5,639 bases of DNA. It comes from Candidatus Brocadiia bacterium. Lineage in GTDB: Bacteria; Planctomycetota; MHYJ01; WSZJ01. The stretch spans positions 1 to 5,639 of the forward strand of contig JABWAY010000271.1 of the NCBI GenBank assembly GCA_013360825.1, read 5' to 3'. Of the stretch, positions 1 through 5,406 are shown piece after piece. Position 1 is the stretch's first letter. Each line of letters opens with the position of its first letter. Position numbers and translations under genes: made by a program. Under the pieces are notes generated by a model. It had not been told where the DNA came from and did no database searches. It worked only from the letters and a program-made list of their open reading frames with translations.

Positions 1-185
1 AGGGCCTCAGCGCGGGCGCGGAGGGGCGACAGGTCGGGCGGGGCGGGGGAGGGCGCGCCGGAGGGAGCCTGCCGGCTCTCCTCTGCGACACTGCCGCCGG
101 GGGCTTCCCCGCGTCCCCTGAGCGCCACCGCCACACAGGCAACGGCGGCGACCCCTGCCAGGAATCCCCCGAACACGGCCTTCAT
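1..185 (-). CDS. N-terminus of a membrane-anchored or exported protein, function unknown (partial, runs off the left edge)
   Basis: The frame stays open from the ATG at 185 to the window edge, giving 61 codons of an unfinished protein. Residues 4-22 form one hydrophobic stretch (VFGGFLAGVAAVACVAVAL) after a single lysine at position 2, so it is either an N-terminal membrane anchor or a signal peptide. No clear signal peptidase site or lipobox is visible, so an anchor is the better guess. A loose linker rich in Pro, Ala and Ser follows (about residues 27-55), which commonly joins an anchor to an extracytoplasmic domain, and the last visible residues turn charged (LRARAEA). The start is fixed by a good ribosome site, GAGGAG, 6 bases upstream. 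The gene is divergent from the one at 465. The catalytic or binding part lies outside the window, so no function can be given. Confidence 0.65.
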   Translation of the reverse strand, partial: MKAVFGGFLAGVAAVACVAVALRGRGEAPGGSVAEESRQAPSGAPSPAPPDLSPLRARAEA

Positions 186-191
186 GCGACG

Positions 192-197
192 CTCCTC
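192..197 (-). promoter_or_regulatory. Shine-Dalgarno site of the gene starting at 185
   Basis: GAGGAG on the minus strand, 6 bases before the ATG at 185. It decides in favour of this Met over further upstream in-frame starts, which would give an Arg/Pro-rich extension that looks non-coding. Confidence 0.65.
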
Positions 198-218
198 GAC
201 TCTGCTGCCGGATCATCC

Positions 219-248
219 CATAGACCGGGGGGCCGGGCCGAAGGTCAA
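219..248 (-). promoter_or_regulatory. possible sigma-70-type promoter for the gene starting at 185
   Basis: On the minus strand TTGACC (248-243) resembles a -35 hexamer and is followed after 18 bases by TCTATG (224-219), a poor -10. The -35 is a good match and the -10 is weak, so this is tentative. A related TTGATC hexamer lies upstream of the lipoprotein gene at 5368. Confidence 0.25.
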
Positions 249-412
249 AAGGCGGGTGGAAGATATTCCGGACCGGGCCCGGCGCAGGCCGTCGCGCGGA
301 CGGAGACCGTGCCCTCACGGCGCCGCGCCGCCTGGGTCGAGTCCCGCAGGCAGGTCGCTGGCGGTGGAGCTCAGCCCCTGAGGTCGTCCGGGACCTGGAT
401 CGCGGCCCGGAA

Positions 413-428
413 ACCCGACCGGTCGGGT
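413..428. promoter_or_regulatory. perfect 16-bp palindrome, candidate operator
   Basis: ACCCGACC followed directly by GGTCGGGT is a perfect inverted repeat with no spacer. It lies in the otherwise empty divergent region, 24 bases upstream of the -10-like box at 453 and 36 bases upstream of the GTG at 465. In this position it would fall near the -35 region of that promoter, a usual place for a dimeric repressor or activator site. The rest of 186-464 holds no convincing gene: the open frame there is Arg/Pro-rich with no family likeness. GC-rich palindromes also arise by chance at this composition. Confidence 0.35.
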
Positions 429-452
429 GCGATCCCCGGCCGCTGAAGCAGG

Positions 453-458
453 TACACT
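453..458 (+). promoter_or_regulatory. -10-like box (TACACT) positioned for a leaderless transcript
   Basis: TACACT sits exactly 6 bases before the GTG at 465, so transcription would start at or next to the start codon. There is no Shine-Dalgarno sequence in the intervening GGAACC. No good -35 hexamer is visible. The same spacing recurs before the gene at 5477. Confidence 0.4.
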
Positions 459-464
459 GGAACC

Positions 465-794
465 GTGATCTCCGTCACCCAGCGACAGTCGCAGATTTCC
501 CTCGTACCAGGGAAGCCGCCCTCATTCACCGTAACCCTCATCGGAGACGCCGTGGGAATCGCCGTCTACGCAGCCTCGTTTTTCCTCGTCGGCCTGCACT
601 TCATGGCCATCACCACGGCCGGCACGGCGATCTGGGGGCTCGGCCGCTTCGGGCTTGAGTTGTGGTTATGGCGGCGCAACCGAACGCACCCGGCTCGCCT
701 CGCCGCGGCCGCCGTCCTCCTCCTCGTCCCCGGCGCAATGGCACTCCTCACCTACGGCCTGTTCCGTGCCGTGATGGCTTCCGTCTGGTGCTGA
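465..794 (+). CDS. small membrane protein of unknown function, 109 aa
   Basis: A 109-residue protein starting with GTG and ending TGA. Codon third positions are mostly G or C across the frame, as expected for a real gene in this genome. After a polar N-terminus (residues 1-20, rich in Ser and Gln), hydrophobic stretches lie at about 25-44 and 77-98. A further less polar part at 45-60 and a tail at 99-109 could add membrane contact. The positively charged loop WLWRRNRTHPAR (67-78) between the two main segments suggests that loop is cytoplasmic, with both ends outside. No family is recognised, and no catalytic motif, cysteine knuckle or lipobox is present. The gene stands alone: a hairpin lies between it and the next gene, and the start has a leaderless-type promoter box. 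It could be an accessory to the neighbouring membrane protein, but nothing in the sequence proves that. Confidence 0.65.
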   Translation: MISVTQRQSQISLVPGKPPSFTVTLIGDAVGIAVYAASFFLVGLHFMAITTAGTAIWGLGRFGLELWLWRRNRTHPARLAAAAVLLLVPGAMALLTYGLFRAVMASVWC

Positions 795-873
795 TGGGGC
801 GGGTGCGAGCGCTGAACTGCCCCGGTCTGTGCGCGTGAGCCTCGCCGGCGGCACCCCCTCCGGATTTCGCGGA

Positions 874-897
874 GTCCCGTTGCGGCGCCAACGGGAC
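874..897 (+). terminator. strong 9-bp hairpin between the small membrane protein and the next gene; terminator or attenuator
   Basis: GTCCCGTTG and CAACGGGAC form a perfect 9-bp stem around the 6-base loop CGGCGC. On the plus strand it is followed by ATTT, a poor U-tract, so it is terminator-like but not a textbook intrinsic terminator. It lies 79 bases after the stop at 794 and 42 bases before the ATG at 940. Its presence argues that translation of the next gene begins at 940 rather than at the in-frame GTG at 829, which would put the hairpin inside the coding sequence. Confidence 0.4.
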
Positions 898-939
898 ATT
901 TGGCATCATCCCGGAACGACCCCTTGGAGCGACCGCACA

Positions 940-2745
940 ATGGCGGATTCCTTGTCGACGAGCCGACAGGTCCGATGCTGGAAGCGGCAGCCTTGCGATG
1001 GTTGCGGCAGCACCTTCAGCTACCTCCTCTCACGAACCGTCACCTGCCGGCCCGTGAATCCGCAGGATGCCCCCCGCCTGCTCGACACCGCGGAGCGGAA
1101 CGTCCTGCTTCACCAGCACGAAGACTACCCGTGCCCGCGATGCGGTTGGGTGCAACCGGATGTCTGGGCCGAAAAGGTCCGGCGCAGGGTCAACCTGATA
1201 GTCCTGGCGGCCTGTCCTCTGGTCGGAGGACTCGTCGCCGCCAGCGTGCTCCGCTTCATTCCGGCAGCGCCAGCGATCTGGATGCTCTCCGCGACGACCG
1301 TCCTTCTTGCCGGGATCGGCCTTCGACTGGCCAGGCATGACCCGAACGCCGACACGAAAGGAGAGATGCGCAGAGCGCTTCTGCTGGAGCAGGAAGGCAA
1401 ACTGCGTCTGGATGAGGCCGGACCCTCGGGCCACGTTCGGCCGGTTCCGCGGGGCGTCCGGACGGCCGCGGTGGCGCTGTTTGTGCTCAGCCTGTTTCTG
1501 ACTCCCTCGGCGGAGGTCTTGAGGCTGCTGGCGGGCTGGCCGCTTTCACCGGATCTCCGTCCGCCGGTCGTGGGAGCAGGGGAAAGCAGCCGACTCTACT
1601 TCGGCAAATGGGAATCGAGTCTCAAAGGGCTCTGGTACGGGGAGACTCGCGTGGAGGTCCTCACCGCCCCGGAGATCGCGTCCGGCCTGGACATCATCCC
1701 CGCTACGACCAATCAGGATTCGTGGGGCGACACCATGTGGGTGAAATCAGGAGAGGGGGGGCAACCGTTCGAGCCGTACTCCGAGATCCAATTGCCGCCG
1801 GGTCCCTCCCTCGAAGGCCGCACGCTTCAGGCCCGGGCAAAGCTCCAGATCATCTTCCCGAGGGCGTCGGCGCGCAGCAGCTACCTGGTCGAAGTCCCCT
1901 TCGAGAAAGACATCGAAGTCTCCGTCGCGCCGGCGGGAGCGGGTCGAAGCTACGAGATCGCCTGGTGGGCGGGGGTCGTCGGCGGGGCCCCCGCGCTGCT
2001 GCTTGGCCTGCTCGTGATGTACCCCGGATCCGTCCGCCGCCGTCCCGCGACGATCCTGTCACTGACTGGGCAGGAGATCTCGCCCTCCAGCGCGATCCCC
2101 GTCGCAGGGGCGGCCTGCCCGCGGTGTGGGGCAGCGAATCCCGGGAGCACTCCGTTCCGCGCAGGTTGCGGTGCGGGGAGTGGATCGCCTGGGGCCTCAC
2201 CCGAGTTGCCGCCTCTGCAGATCGTCGCCCGTCGCGGCCGGGGGACCGCTCTCGTTCCGCCGCAGGGCGCGATCTTCCCCCGACACTGTCTGATCTGTGC
2301 GTCCGAAGTCGGATGCACCAGCACTCCCCAGAACTTCACTCACACCCCCGCCATCGCGGCGTTGGGCCTGCTCGCCGGGCTCGTCCCCTATGTCGTGATC
2401 GCTCTTGCGATGAGGCGCAGCCGCACGTTGATCTTCACTCTCTGCGAAAACTGCCGGCGTCGGAGCCAGTTCAGCAGGAATTCTGCCGGTGTGCTGCAGG
2501 CCCTCTCACTGCTCACCCTGCCCGTCGCCGGCGGCTGGGTTGGGATCGCGCTCGACGACGGCTCCGGGCTCTGGCTCGGTATCCTCGCCGGGTTCGTGGG
2601 CGCCATCGCCGCGCTCGTCGTGATCCAGAAACTCTGGATCGAGCGGGCCCAGGTGACCTGCGCCCGCATCAATGACGCCGGGATCCTCCTGAAGTTCCCG
2701 CTTCGGCCCCCGGGACCGCCGCGGATCCCTGTCGCAGGTGAGTGA
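940..2745 (+). CDS. multipass membrane protein with several zinc-knuckle (CxxC) motifs, 601 aa, function unknown
   Basis: The ATG at 940 is chosen because GGAG lies 10 bases upstream and the predicted product begins just before the first conserved-looking block. The order is as follows. An N-terminal zinc-ribbon-like region has C19-x2-C22 (PCDGCG) and C65-x2-C68 (PCPRCGWVQPDV). Hydrophobic segments lie at about 84-107, 109-130 and 174-198. A probable extracytoplasmic beta-rich region spans about 200-337, followed by a membrane segment at 340-361. A second ribbon at 393-410 has C393, C396 and C410, with Arg at 407 where the fourth Cys is expected. The last region holds C450-x2-C453 and C502-x2-C505 on either side of a hydrophobic stretch, then two more membrane segments. 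The PC-x-x-CG...CPxCGW-x-QPD pattern and the final CxxC/membrane/CxxC region recall uncharacterised membrane proteins common in Planctomycetes (recollection, not a search). Metal binding is likely; a transport or enzyme function cannot be assigned. It converges on the PIN operon with 41 bases between. Confidence 0.8.
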   Translation: MADSLSTSRQVRCWKRQPCDGCGSTFSYLLSRTVTCRPVNPQDAPRLLDTAERNVLLHQHEDYPCPRCGWVQPDVWAEKVRRRVNLIVLAACPLVGGLVAASVLRFIPAAPAIWMLSATTVLLAGIGLRLARHDPNADTKGEMRRALLLEQEGKLRLDEAGPSGHVRPVPRGVRTAAVALFVLSLFLTPSAEVLRLLAGWPLSPDLRPPVVGAGESSRLYFGKWESSLKGLWYGETRVEVLTAPEIASGLDIIPATTNQDSWGDTMWVKSGEGGQPFEPYSEIQLPPGPSLEGRTLQARAKLQIIFPRASARSSYLVEVPFEKDIEVSVAPAGAGRSYEIAWWAGVVGGAPALLLGLLVMYPGSVRRRPATILSLTGQEISPSSAIPVAGAACPRCGAANPGSTPFRAGCGAGSGSPGASPELPPLQIVARRGRGTALVPPQGAIFPRHCLICASEVGCTSTPQNFTHTPAIAALGLLAGLVPYVVIALAMRRSRTLIFTLCENCRRRSQFSRNSAGVLQALSLLTLPVAGGWVGIALDDGSGLWLGILAGFVGAIAALVVIQKLWIERAQVTCARINDAGILLKFPLRPPGPPRIPVAGE

Positions 2746-2786
2746 GGCGATGTCGGTCCTCCCCCCCGCCGCAACCCGTGGGAAGC

Positions 2787-3200
2787 TCAGGAGGGCGAAG
2801 CGGTGCGGAGAGAAATCACCCGGATGAGGCTCGTCCGATGAATCGGACGGCCCGGCTTCTCGCCGGTGACAAGCTCCTCCGCGCCTGTGACCCACGCCGC
2901 GGCCACATGGAGAGCATCGAGTGCCGACAGTCCGTTGCGCTGCGCTTCCTTCATCGCGGCCTTCACGACTTCATTCGCGTCAGCGGGCCAGGCAGAAACC
3001 CCGGCGAAGTAATCCTCGTAGAACGCAATTTCCTCATTTCGACCGGTGAAGGTCGACTTGGGCAGAACTTCCAGGCGAATGAAATCGCTCGACGCAAAGG
3101 TCCGATGCGGATCTTCCAGGATCGCGAGCGCCGCGTCAGAGATGTCGGGAGTGCCCCGCGCGGCCGCGATCAGGACATCGGCGTCGACGTACGTGAGCAT
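2787..3200 (-). CDS. PIN-domain ribonuclease, VapC-like toxin, 137 aa
   Basis: The start YVDADVLIAAARG, the middle RLEVLPKS, the helix LSALDALHVAAA and the end EELVTGEKPGRPIHRT form a full PIN fold signature at normal length. The acidic metal-binding residues are D6 (with D8 nearby), E44, D95 and probably E114. PIN toxins are Mg/Mn-dependent endoribonucleases that cut tRNA, rRNA or mRNA when freed from their antitoxin. The fourth position is Glu in TGEKPGRPIHR rather than the commoner Asp. A similar TEKPTKPIHRT end is known to me from cyanobacterial PIN proteins, so it is probably a subfamily trait and not a lesion. The ATG lies 5 bases after the stop of the upstream gene, which implies translational coupling; no strong separate ribosome site is seen. 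It is the last gene of the three-gene minus-strand operon and has lower GC (52-62% in sampled blocks) than the lipoprotein gene. Substrate is unknown. Confidence 0.88.
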   Translation of the reverse strand: MLTYVDADVLIAAARGTPDISDAALAILEDPHRTFASSDFIRLEVLPKSTFTGRNEEIAFYEDYFAGVSAWPADANEVVKAAMKEAQRNGLSALDALHVAAAWVTGAEELVTGEKPGRPIHRTSLIRVISLRTASPS

Positions 3201-3205
3201 CGGCG

Positions 3206-3523
3206 CTAGTCCGCCCGGGCTTCGCCGCCGCGGTCGCCGATTTCGCGCTCGATCCCGTCCCAGTCGAGAGTCTGCGCTCCGGACCTGACGATGGCCTCAC
3301 GCCGGGCACGGAGTGCCGCCCCCAGTCCGGACCGGGGCCGGCTGGTGTGAGGCGCCGTGACGGCCGGCCGTGGAACGGCGCCGGTTGAACGGGTCGAAAT
3401 CGCGAGCACGATCCCCGTCGCGAACAGGAGCGACCAGCCGCTGGCCGAACCATCCTCATCGAGCGAGCGCAGGACCACCGTCTGCTCGATCGGTGCCGAC
3501 AGGCTCGTCGTCGAGGTGTTCAT
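3206..3523 (-). CDS. putative antitoxin of the PIN toxin, 105 aa, with an unusual N-terminal hydrophobic segment
   Basis: Position and tail suggest an antitoxin. The gene sits immediately upstream of the PIN gene (5 bases apart) and overlaps the preceding gene by ATGA. Residues 67-100 read LGAALRARREAIVRSG...LDWDGIEREIGDRGG. This resembles the C-terminal, toxin-binding tail (LR-x-x-I-x-x-SG...L-x-W-E-E-IEREV-x-x-RRGG) that I recall from small antitoxins next to PIN genes. The N-terminus shows no recognisable AbrB, RHH or HTH DNA-binding fold. Residues 29-43 (GWSLLFATGIVLAIS) are instead a short hydrophobic stretch that could be a weak membrane segment or a buried strand, followed by a Pro/Arg-rich linker (49-65). 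A purine-rich ribosome site (GGGGG) lies 5 bases upstream of the ATG. If it is an antitoxin, it should bind the PIN protein through its tail; how it would repress its own operon is unclear. The coding call is firmer than the function. Confidence 0.7.
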   Translation of the reverse strand: MNTSTTSLSAPIEQTVVLRSLDEDGSASGWSLLFATGIVLAISTRSTGAVPRPAVTAPHTSRPRSGLGAALRARREAIVRSGAQTLDWDGIEREIGDRGGEARAD

Positions 3524-4272
3524 GCGTCCCCCTTCTTGATGCGCTCGTAGTACTCCGGATTCAGAGTCTCGACGAATGAAGTGCCGATCAGATCGTGGGC
3601 CAGATCGAGCCAGCGGGCGATGTCTGCCAGGGTCCTGACTCCGGGACTGTCGGAGCCGAAATCCAGGTCAAGCAGAAGCGCGGGCGATCCGTCCCGGGCC
3701 ACAACGCCTGTCTGATGGATGAGGACGCCGACGGGAGCGTCATGCTCGATCTCGTACCTCTGGTACATCCCTCGAACAGGTCGATCGAGACCCCGCGTGA
3801 GTTGTGGCACCAGATTGATCCAGCGCGACAGGTCACGCGCCTTCCGCGGGCGATCCGGAAGTTCCATCTGGTTCACGTACCGAAGTCCCAGCCGCCTGAC
3901 CGGGAGAAATCCTGCCACGCGTTCGTGTTCATGGAGGATGCGTGAAATCAGCGCACGGAAGTCGACCCAGGACGGGTAGGGACGCAGGTGGTTCACCGTC
4001 AGCAGGTGCGGTCCGATCTGGATCATCGCCGACCTGTCAGGACGGGAGAACTGCACCCGGTCGGCTTTCCGCTGCACCGGAGCAGCCCGGACCCGTGCCG
4101 GAGAGTTCCCGACGTCGATTTCGAGGGCATCGAGCTGCACCCGGTCGGGAAATTCCGCACGCACCCGTTCATACAGCAGCCCCGGGAAAGTCATGTCCCA
4201 CGGCGAGGCAGGATCAAAGCGCAGCTCGCAGAGAGCTTCGACGAGGGGAGGCTTGCGAAGTTTGTCGCCCAT
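3520..4272 (-). CDS. TIGR04255 family protein, 250 aa, function unknown
   Basis: Family membership is recognised from the N-terminal block KPPLVEALCELRFDP (7-21), the middle block QIGPHLLTVNHLRPYPSW (85-102), RLGLRYVNQ (127-135) and an acidic beta strand LLLDLDF (199-205), ending in a helix with H226 and F233. The length is usual for the family (about 250-260). The family is sporadically spread in bacteria, has no established biochemical role, and I can see no catalytic motif, membrane segment or signal peptide, so the protein is probably cytosolic. The ATG at 4272 is preferred because AGGGGG lies 9 bases upstream and the conserved block starts six residues in; an in-frame ATG at 4461 would overlap the lipoprotein gene and add a low-complexity Arg/Gly-rich extension. 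Its TGA overlaps the next ATG (ATGA), so it is the lead gene of an operon with the putative antitoxin and the PIN toxin. That link suggests a role with the toxin pair, as sensor, partner or chaperone; this is inference. Confidence 0.85.
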   Translation of the reverse strand: MGDKLRKPPLVEALCELRFDPASPWDMTFPGLLYERVRAEFPDRVQLDALEIDVGNSPARVRAAPVQRKADRVQFSRPDRSAMIQIGPHLLTVNHLRPYPSWVDFRALISRILHEHERVAGFLPVRRLGLRYVNQMELPDRPRKARDLSRWINLVPQLTRGLDRPVRGMYQRYEIEHDAPVGVLIHQTGVVARDGSPALLLDLDFGSDSPGVRTLADIARWLDLAHDLIGTSFVETLNPEYYERIKKGDA

Positions 4273-4281
4273 GGAATTGGT

Positions 4282-4287
4282 CCCCCT
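4282..4287 (-). promoter_or_regulatory. Shine-Dalgarno site of the TIGR04255 operon
   Basis: AGGGGG on the minus strand, 9 bases before the ATG at 4272; it decides the start. Just upstream, TAACAT (4294-4289) resembles a -10 box (4 of 6 to TATAAT) but has no good -35, so an operon promoter here is only possible. Confidence 0.55.
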
Positions 4288-4364
4288 GATGTTACTCCAT
4301 TTCTCGCCGCCTTTCGCCGGTTCGGGGGCGCCGAGCTTCCCGGCTATTGCCCTTCCTGCCCCGA

Positions 4365-4396
4365 GTGCCGTCGGGGATCGGCGCCCCGAGCGGCAC
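4365..4396 (-). terminator. 12-bp hairpin directly after the lipoprotein gene, likely 3' end or terminator
   Basis: Read on the minus strand, GTGCCG, a bulged C and TCGGGG pair with CCCCGA and CGGCAC around a 7-base loop, giving 12 base pairs with a single bulge. It begins 3 bases after the TGA of the lipoprotein gene and precedes the TIGR04255 operon, so it probably separates the two transcripts. No U-tract follows, so termination may be Rho-assisted or the hairpin may only protect the 3' end. Confidence 0.45.
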
Positions 4397-4399
4397 CCC

Positions 4400-5368
4400 T
4401 CAGTCCGCCCGCTCCGCCGCGCACCAGACGGCCCCGCCCGCCGGGAGAGACAGGCGGTCATCCCCCCAGAACTCGAGGACGACGCGGGCGCAGTCTTCCT
4501 CGGTGGAGAGCACGATGATGAAGCGGCGATCCGAGGGGGGACCGACCTGGAGGCGCATCCCCCGGAAGACGCCGTCCTTCGAGCCGAGGTCGATCCACCC
4601 GAGCTGCCGGTGGATCACGTCGATCACGCGGCCCCGGATCGGAGCCCGCAGGAACATCGATTCCCACGCCTCCGGCAGCACGGGACGCCCCGCGGGAAGC
4701 CGCTTCGGCGGCCCGGGAACCGTCCGCGGCGTCGCGAAGATCCCGCTCCCCACCCCCTCAAGCTCGACGCTTCCCCAGTTCACCAGATTCGCGAGACCGG
4801 AGATCTGCCGCACCCCCATGAGGTAGATCCGGTCCCCCCACCAGACGGGCGTGCAGGGGGCCGTGCGGCCGCTGAGCGCGCCGTCCGCCTCCTTTGTCTC
4901 GAAGACCAGCCGCCCCTCGACCACCCGCACGATTCCCCAGCAGGCGCGCGAGCTCAGGCAGGTGCTGGCCTGCGCGACCCACGCGCCGTCGGGGGTGATC
5001 TGAAGCGCCGCGCCCGCATGGAAGACGTCCCAGGTGTAGACGCCGGCGACATCCACGATGCGGAGCGGCCCCCCGTCCGGCGTCCGCGCCGCAGGGACTT
5101 CGAGGAGGTCCGCCTCCGGAAGGGGCGGCCGCGTCGTCAGCCCCTCGTGGCCGCGGAGGGCCGATTCGAGATCCTCCGCCTCCCGCTGCGCTGCCGTGAG
5201 CGTCCGCGCCCGCGCCGGTTCGGTCACGCCCTCGCGTTGCGCCGCTGGCGCGCACCCCGCGACCAGGCAGAGCGCCGCCGCCAGCGCCAGCCCCCGACCG
5301 AGGATTCCCTCTCTCCGCGCAGGCGGCGCATCCGACGGATCCGTCGCGATCTTCCCCGGGAGTCTCAT
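4400..5368 (-). CDS. lipoprotein of unknown function with a C-terminal beta domain, 322 aa
   Basis: The ATG at 5368 has AGGA 9 bases upstream. A long polar leader (1-22) precedes a hydrophobic core (about 26-37) and the lipobox LVAGC (35-39), so C39 should be lipidated and the protein anchored in a membrane facing the periplasm; Ala at +2 gives no retention signal in the E. coli sense. Residues 55-77 are a charged, probably helical stretch. Residues about 95-240 look beta-rich (repeated short strands such as GAALQITPDGAWVAQ and DRIYLMGV). Residues 244-275 read IRGRVIDVIHRQLGWIDLGSKDGVFRGMRLQV, a G-x-V...DLG-x-x-DGV-x-x-GM pattern that resembles a beta domain I recall from planctomycete secreted and coiled-coil proteins, followed by more strands to 320. 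No enzyme motif is seen. It has very high GC (78-80% in sampled blocks). It is separated from the downstream operon by a hairpin and is divergent from the HEAT-like gene. Confidence 0.82.
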   Translation of the reverse strand: MRLPGKIATDPSDAPPARREGILGRGLALAAALCLVAGCAPAAQREGVTEPARARTLTAAQREAEDLESALRGHEGLTTRPPLPEADLLEVPAARTPDGGPLRIVDVAGVYTWDVFHAGAALQITPDGAWVAQASTCLSSRACWGIVRVVEGRLVFETKEADGALSGRTAPCTPVWWGDRIYLMGVRQISGLANLVNWGSVELEGVGSGIFATPRTVPGPPKRLPAGRPVLPEAWESMFLRAPIRGRVIDVIHRQLGWIDLGSKDGVFRGMRLQVGPPSDRRFIIVLSTEEDCARVVLEFWGDDRLSLPAGGAVWCAAERAD

Positions 5369-5376
5369 CGGCGTCG

Positions 5377-5406
5377 ATCCTATGGGCCCGGCCGGGGCGG
5401 GATCAA
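5377..5406 (-). promoter_or_regulatory. candidate sigma-70-type promoter of the lipoprotein gene
   Basis: On the minus strand TTGATC (5406-5401) and TAGGAT (5382-5377; 4 of 6 to TATAAT) are 18 bases apart. The -10 ends 8 bases before the ATG at 5368, so the leader would be very short or absent. The AGGA inside the -10 could also act as ribosome site if transcription begins further upstream; the two readings exclude each other. Confidence 0.4.

Noticed and set aside
184..381. 65-codon open frame in the divergent region
   Set aside because: Pro/Arg/Gly-rich product, no ribosome site, overlaps the start signals of the gene at 185.
829..939. Upstream GTG start for the large membrane protein (37 extra residues)
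   Set aside because: The extension is polar, contains the 9-bp hairpin and has no good ribosome site; the ATG at 940 has GGAG upstream and lies just before the first cysteine motif.
1755..1761. Run of seven G inside the membrane protein gene, considered as a phase-variable tract
   Set aside because: Seven bases is short for slippage-driven switching and such runs are expected at this GC; the frame is intact.
1608..2675. 355-codon open frame on the plus strand inside the membrane protein gene
   Set aside because: It is a shifted frame of the 940-2745 gene, with Arg/Pro-rich low-complexity product and no start signal.
2742..3209. 155-codon open frame opposite the PIN gene
   Set aside because: Antisense shadow. 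The PIN frame carries all four acidic sites of its fold, while this frame shows no recognisable domain.
4273..4461. Upstream ATG for the TIGR04255 gene (63 extra residues)
   Set aside because: It would overlap the end of the lipoprotein gene by 62 bases and run through the hairpin, adding a low-complexity segment; the ATG at 4272 has AGGGGG before it and starts just ahead of the family's first block.
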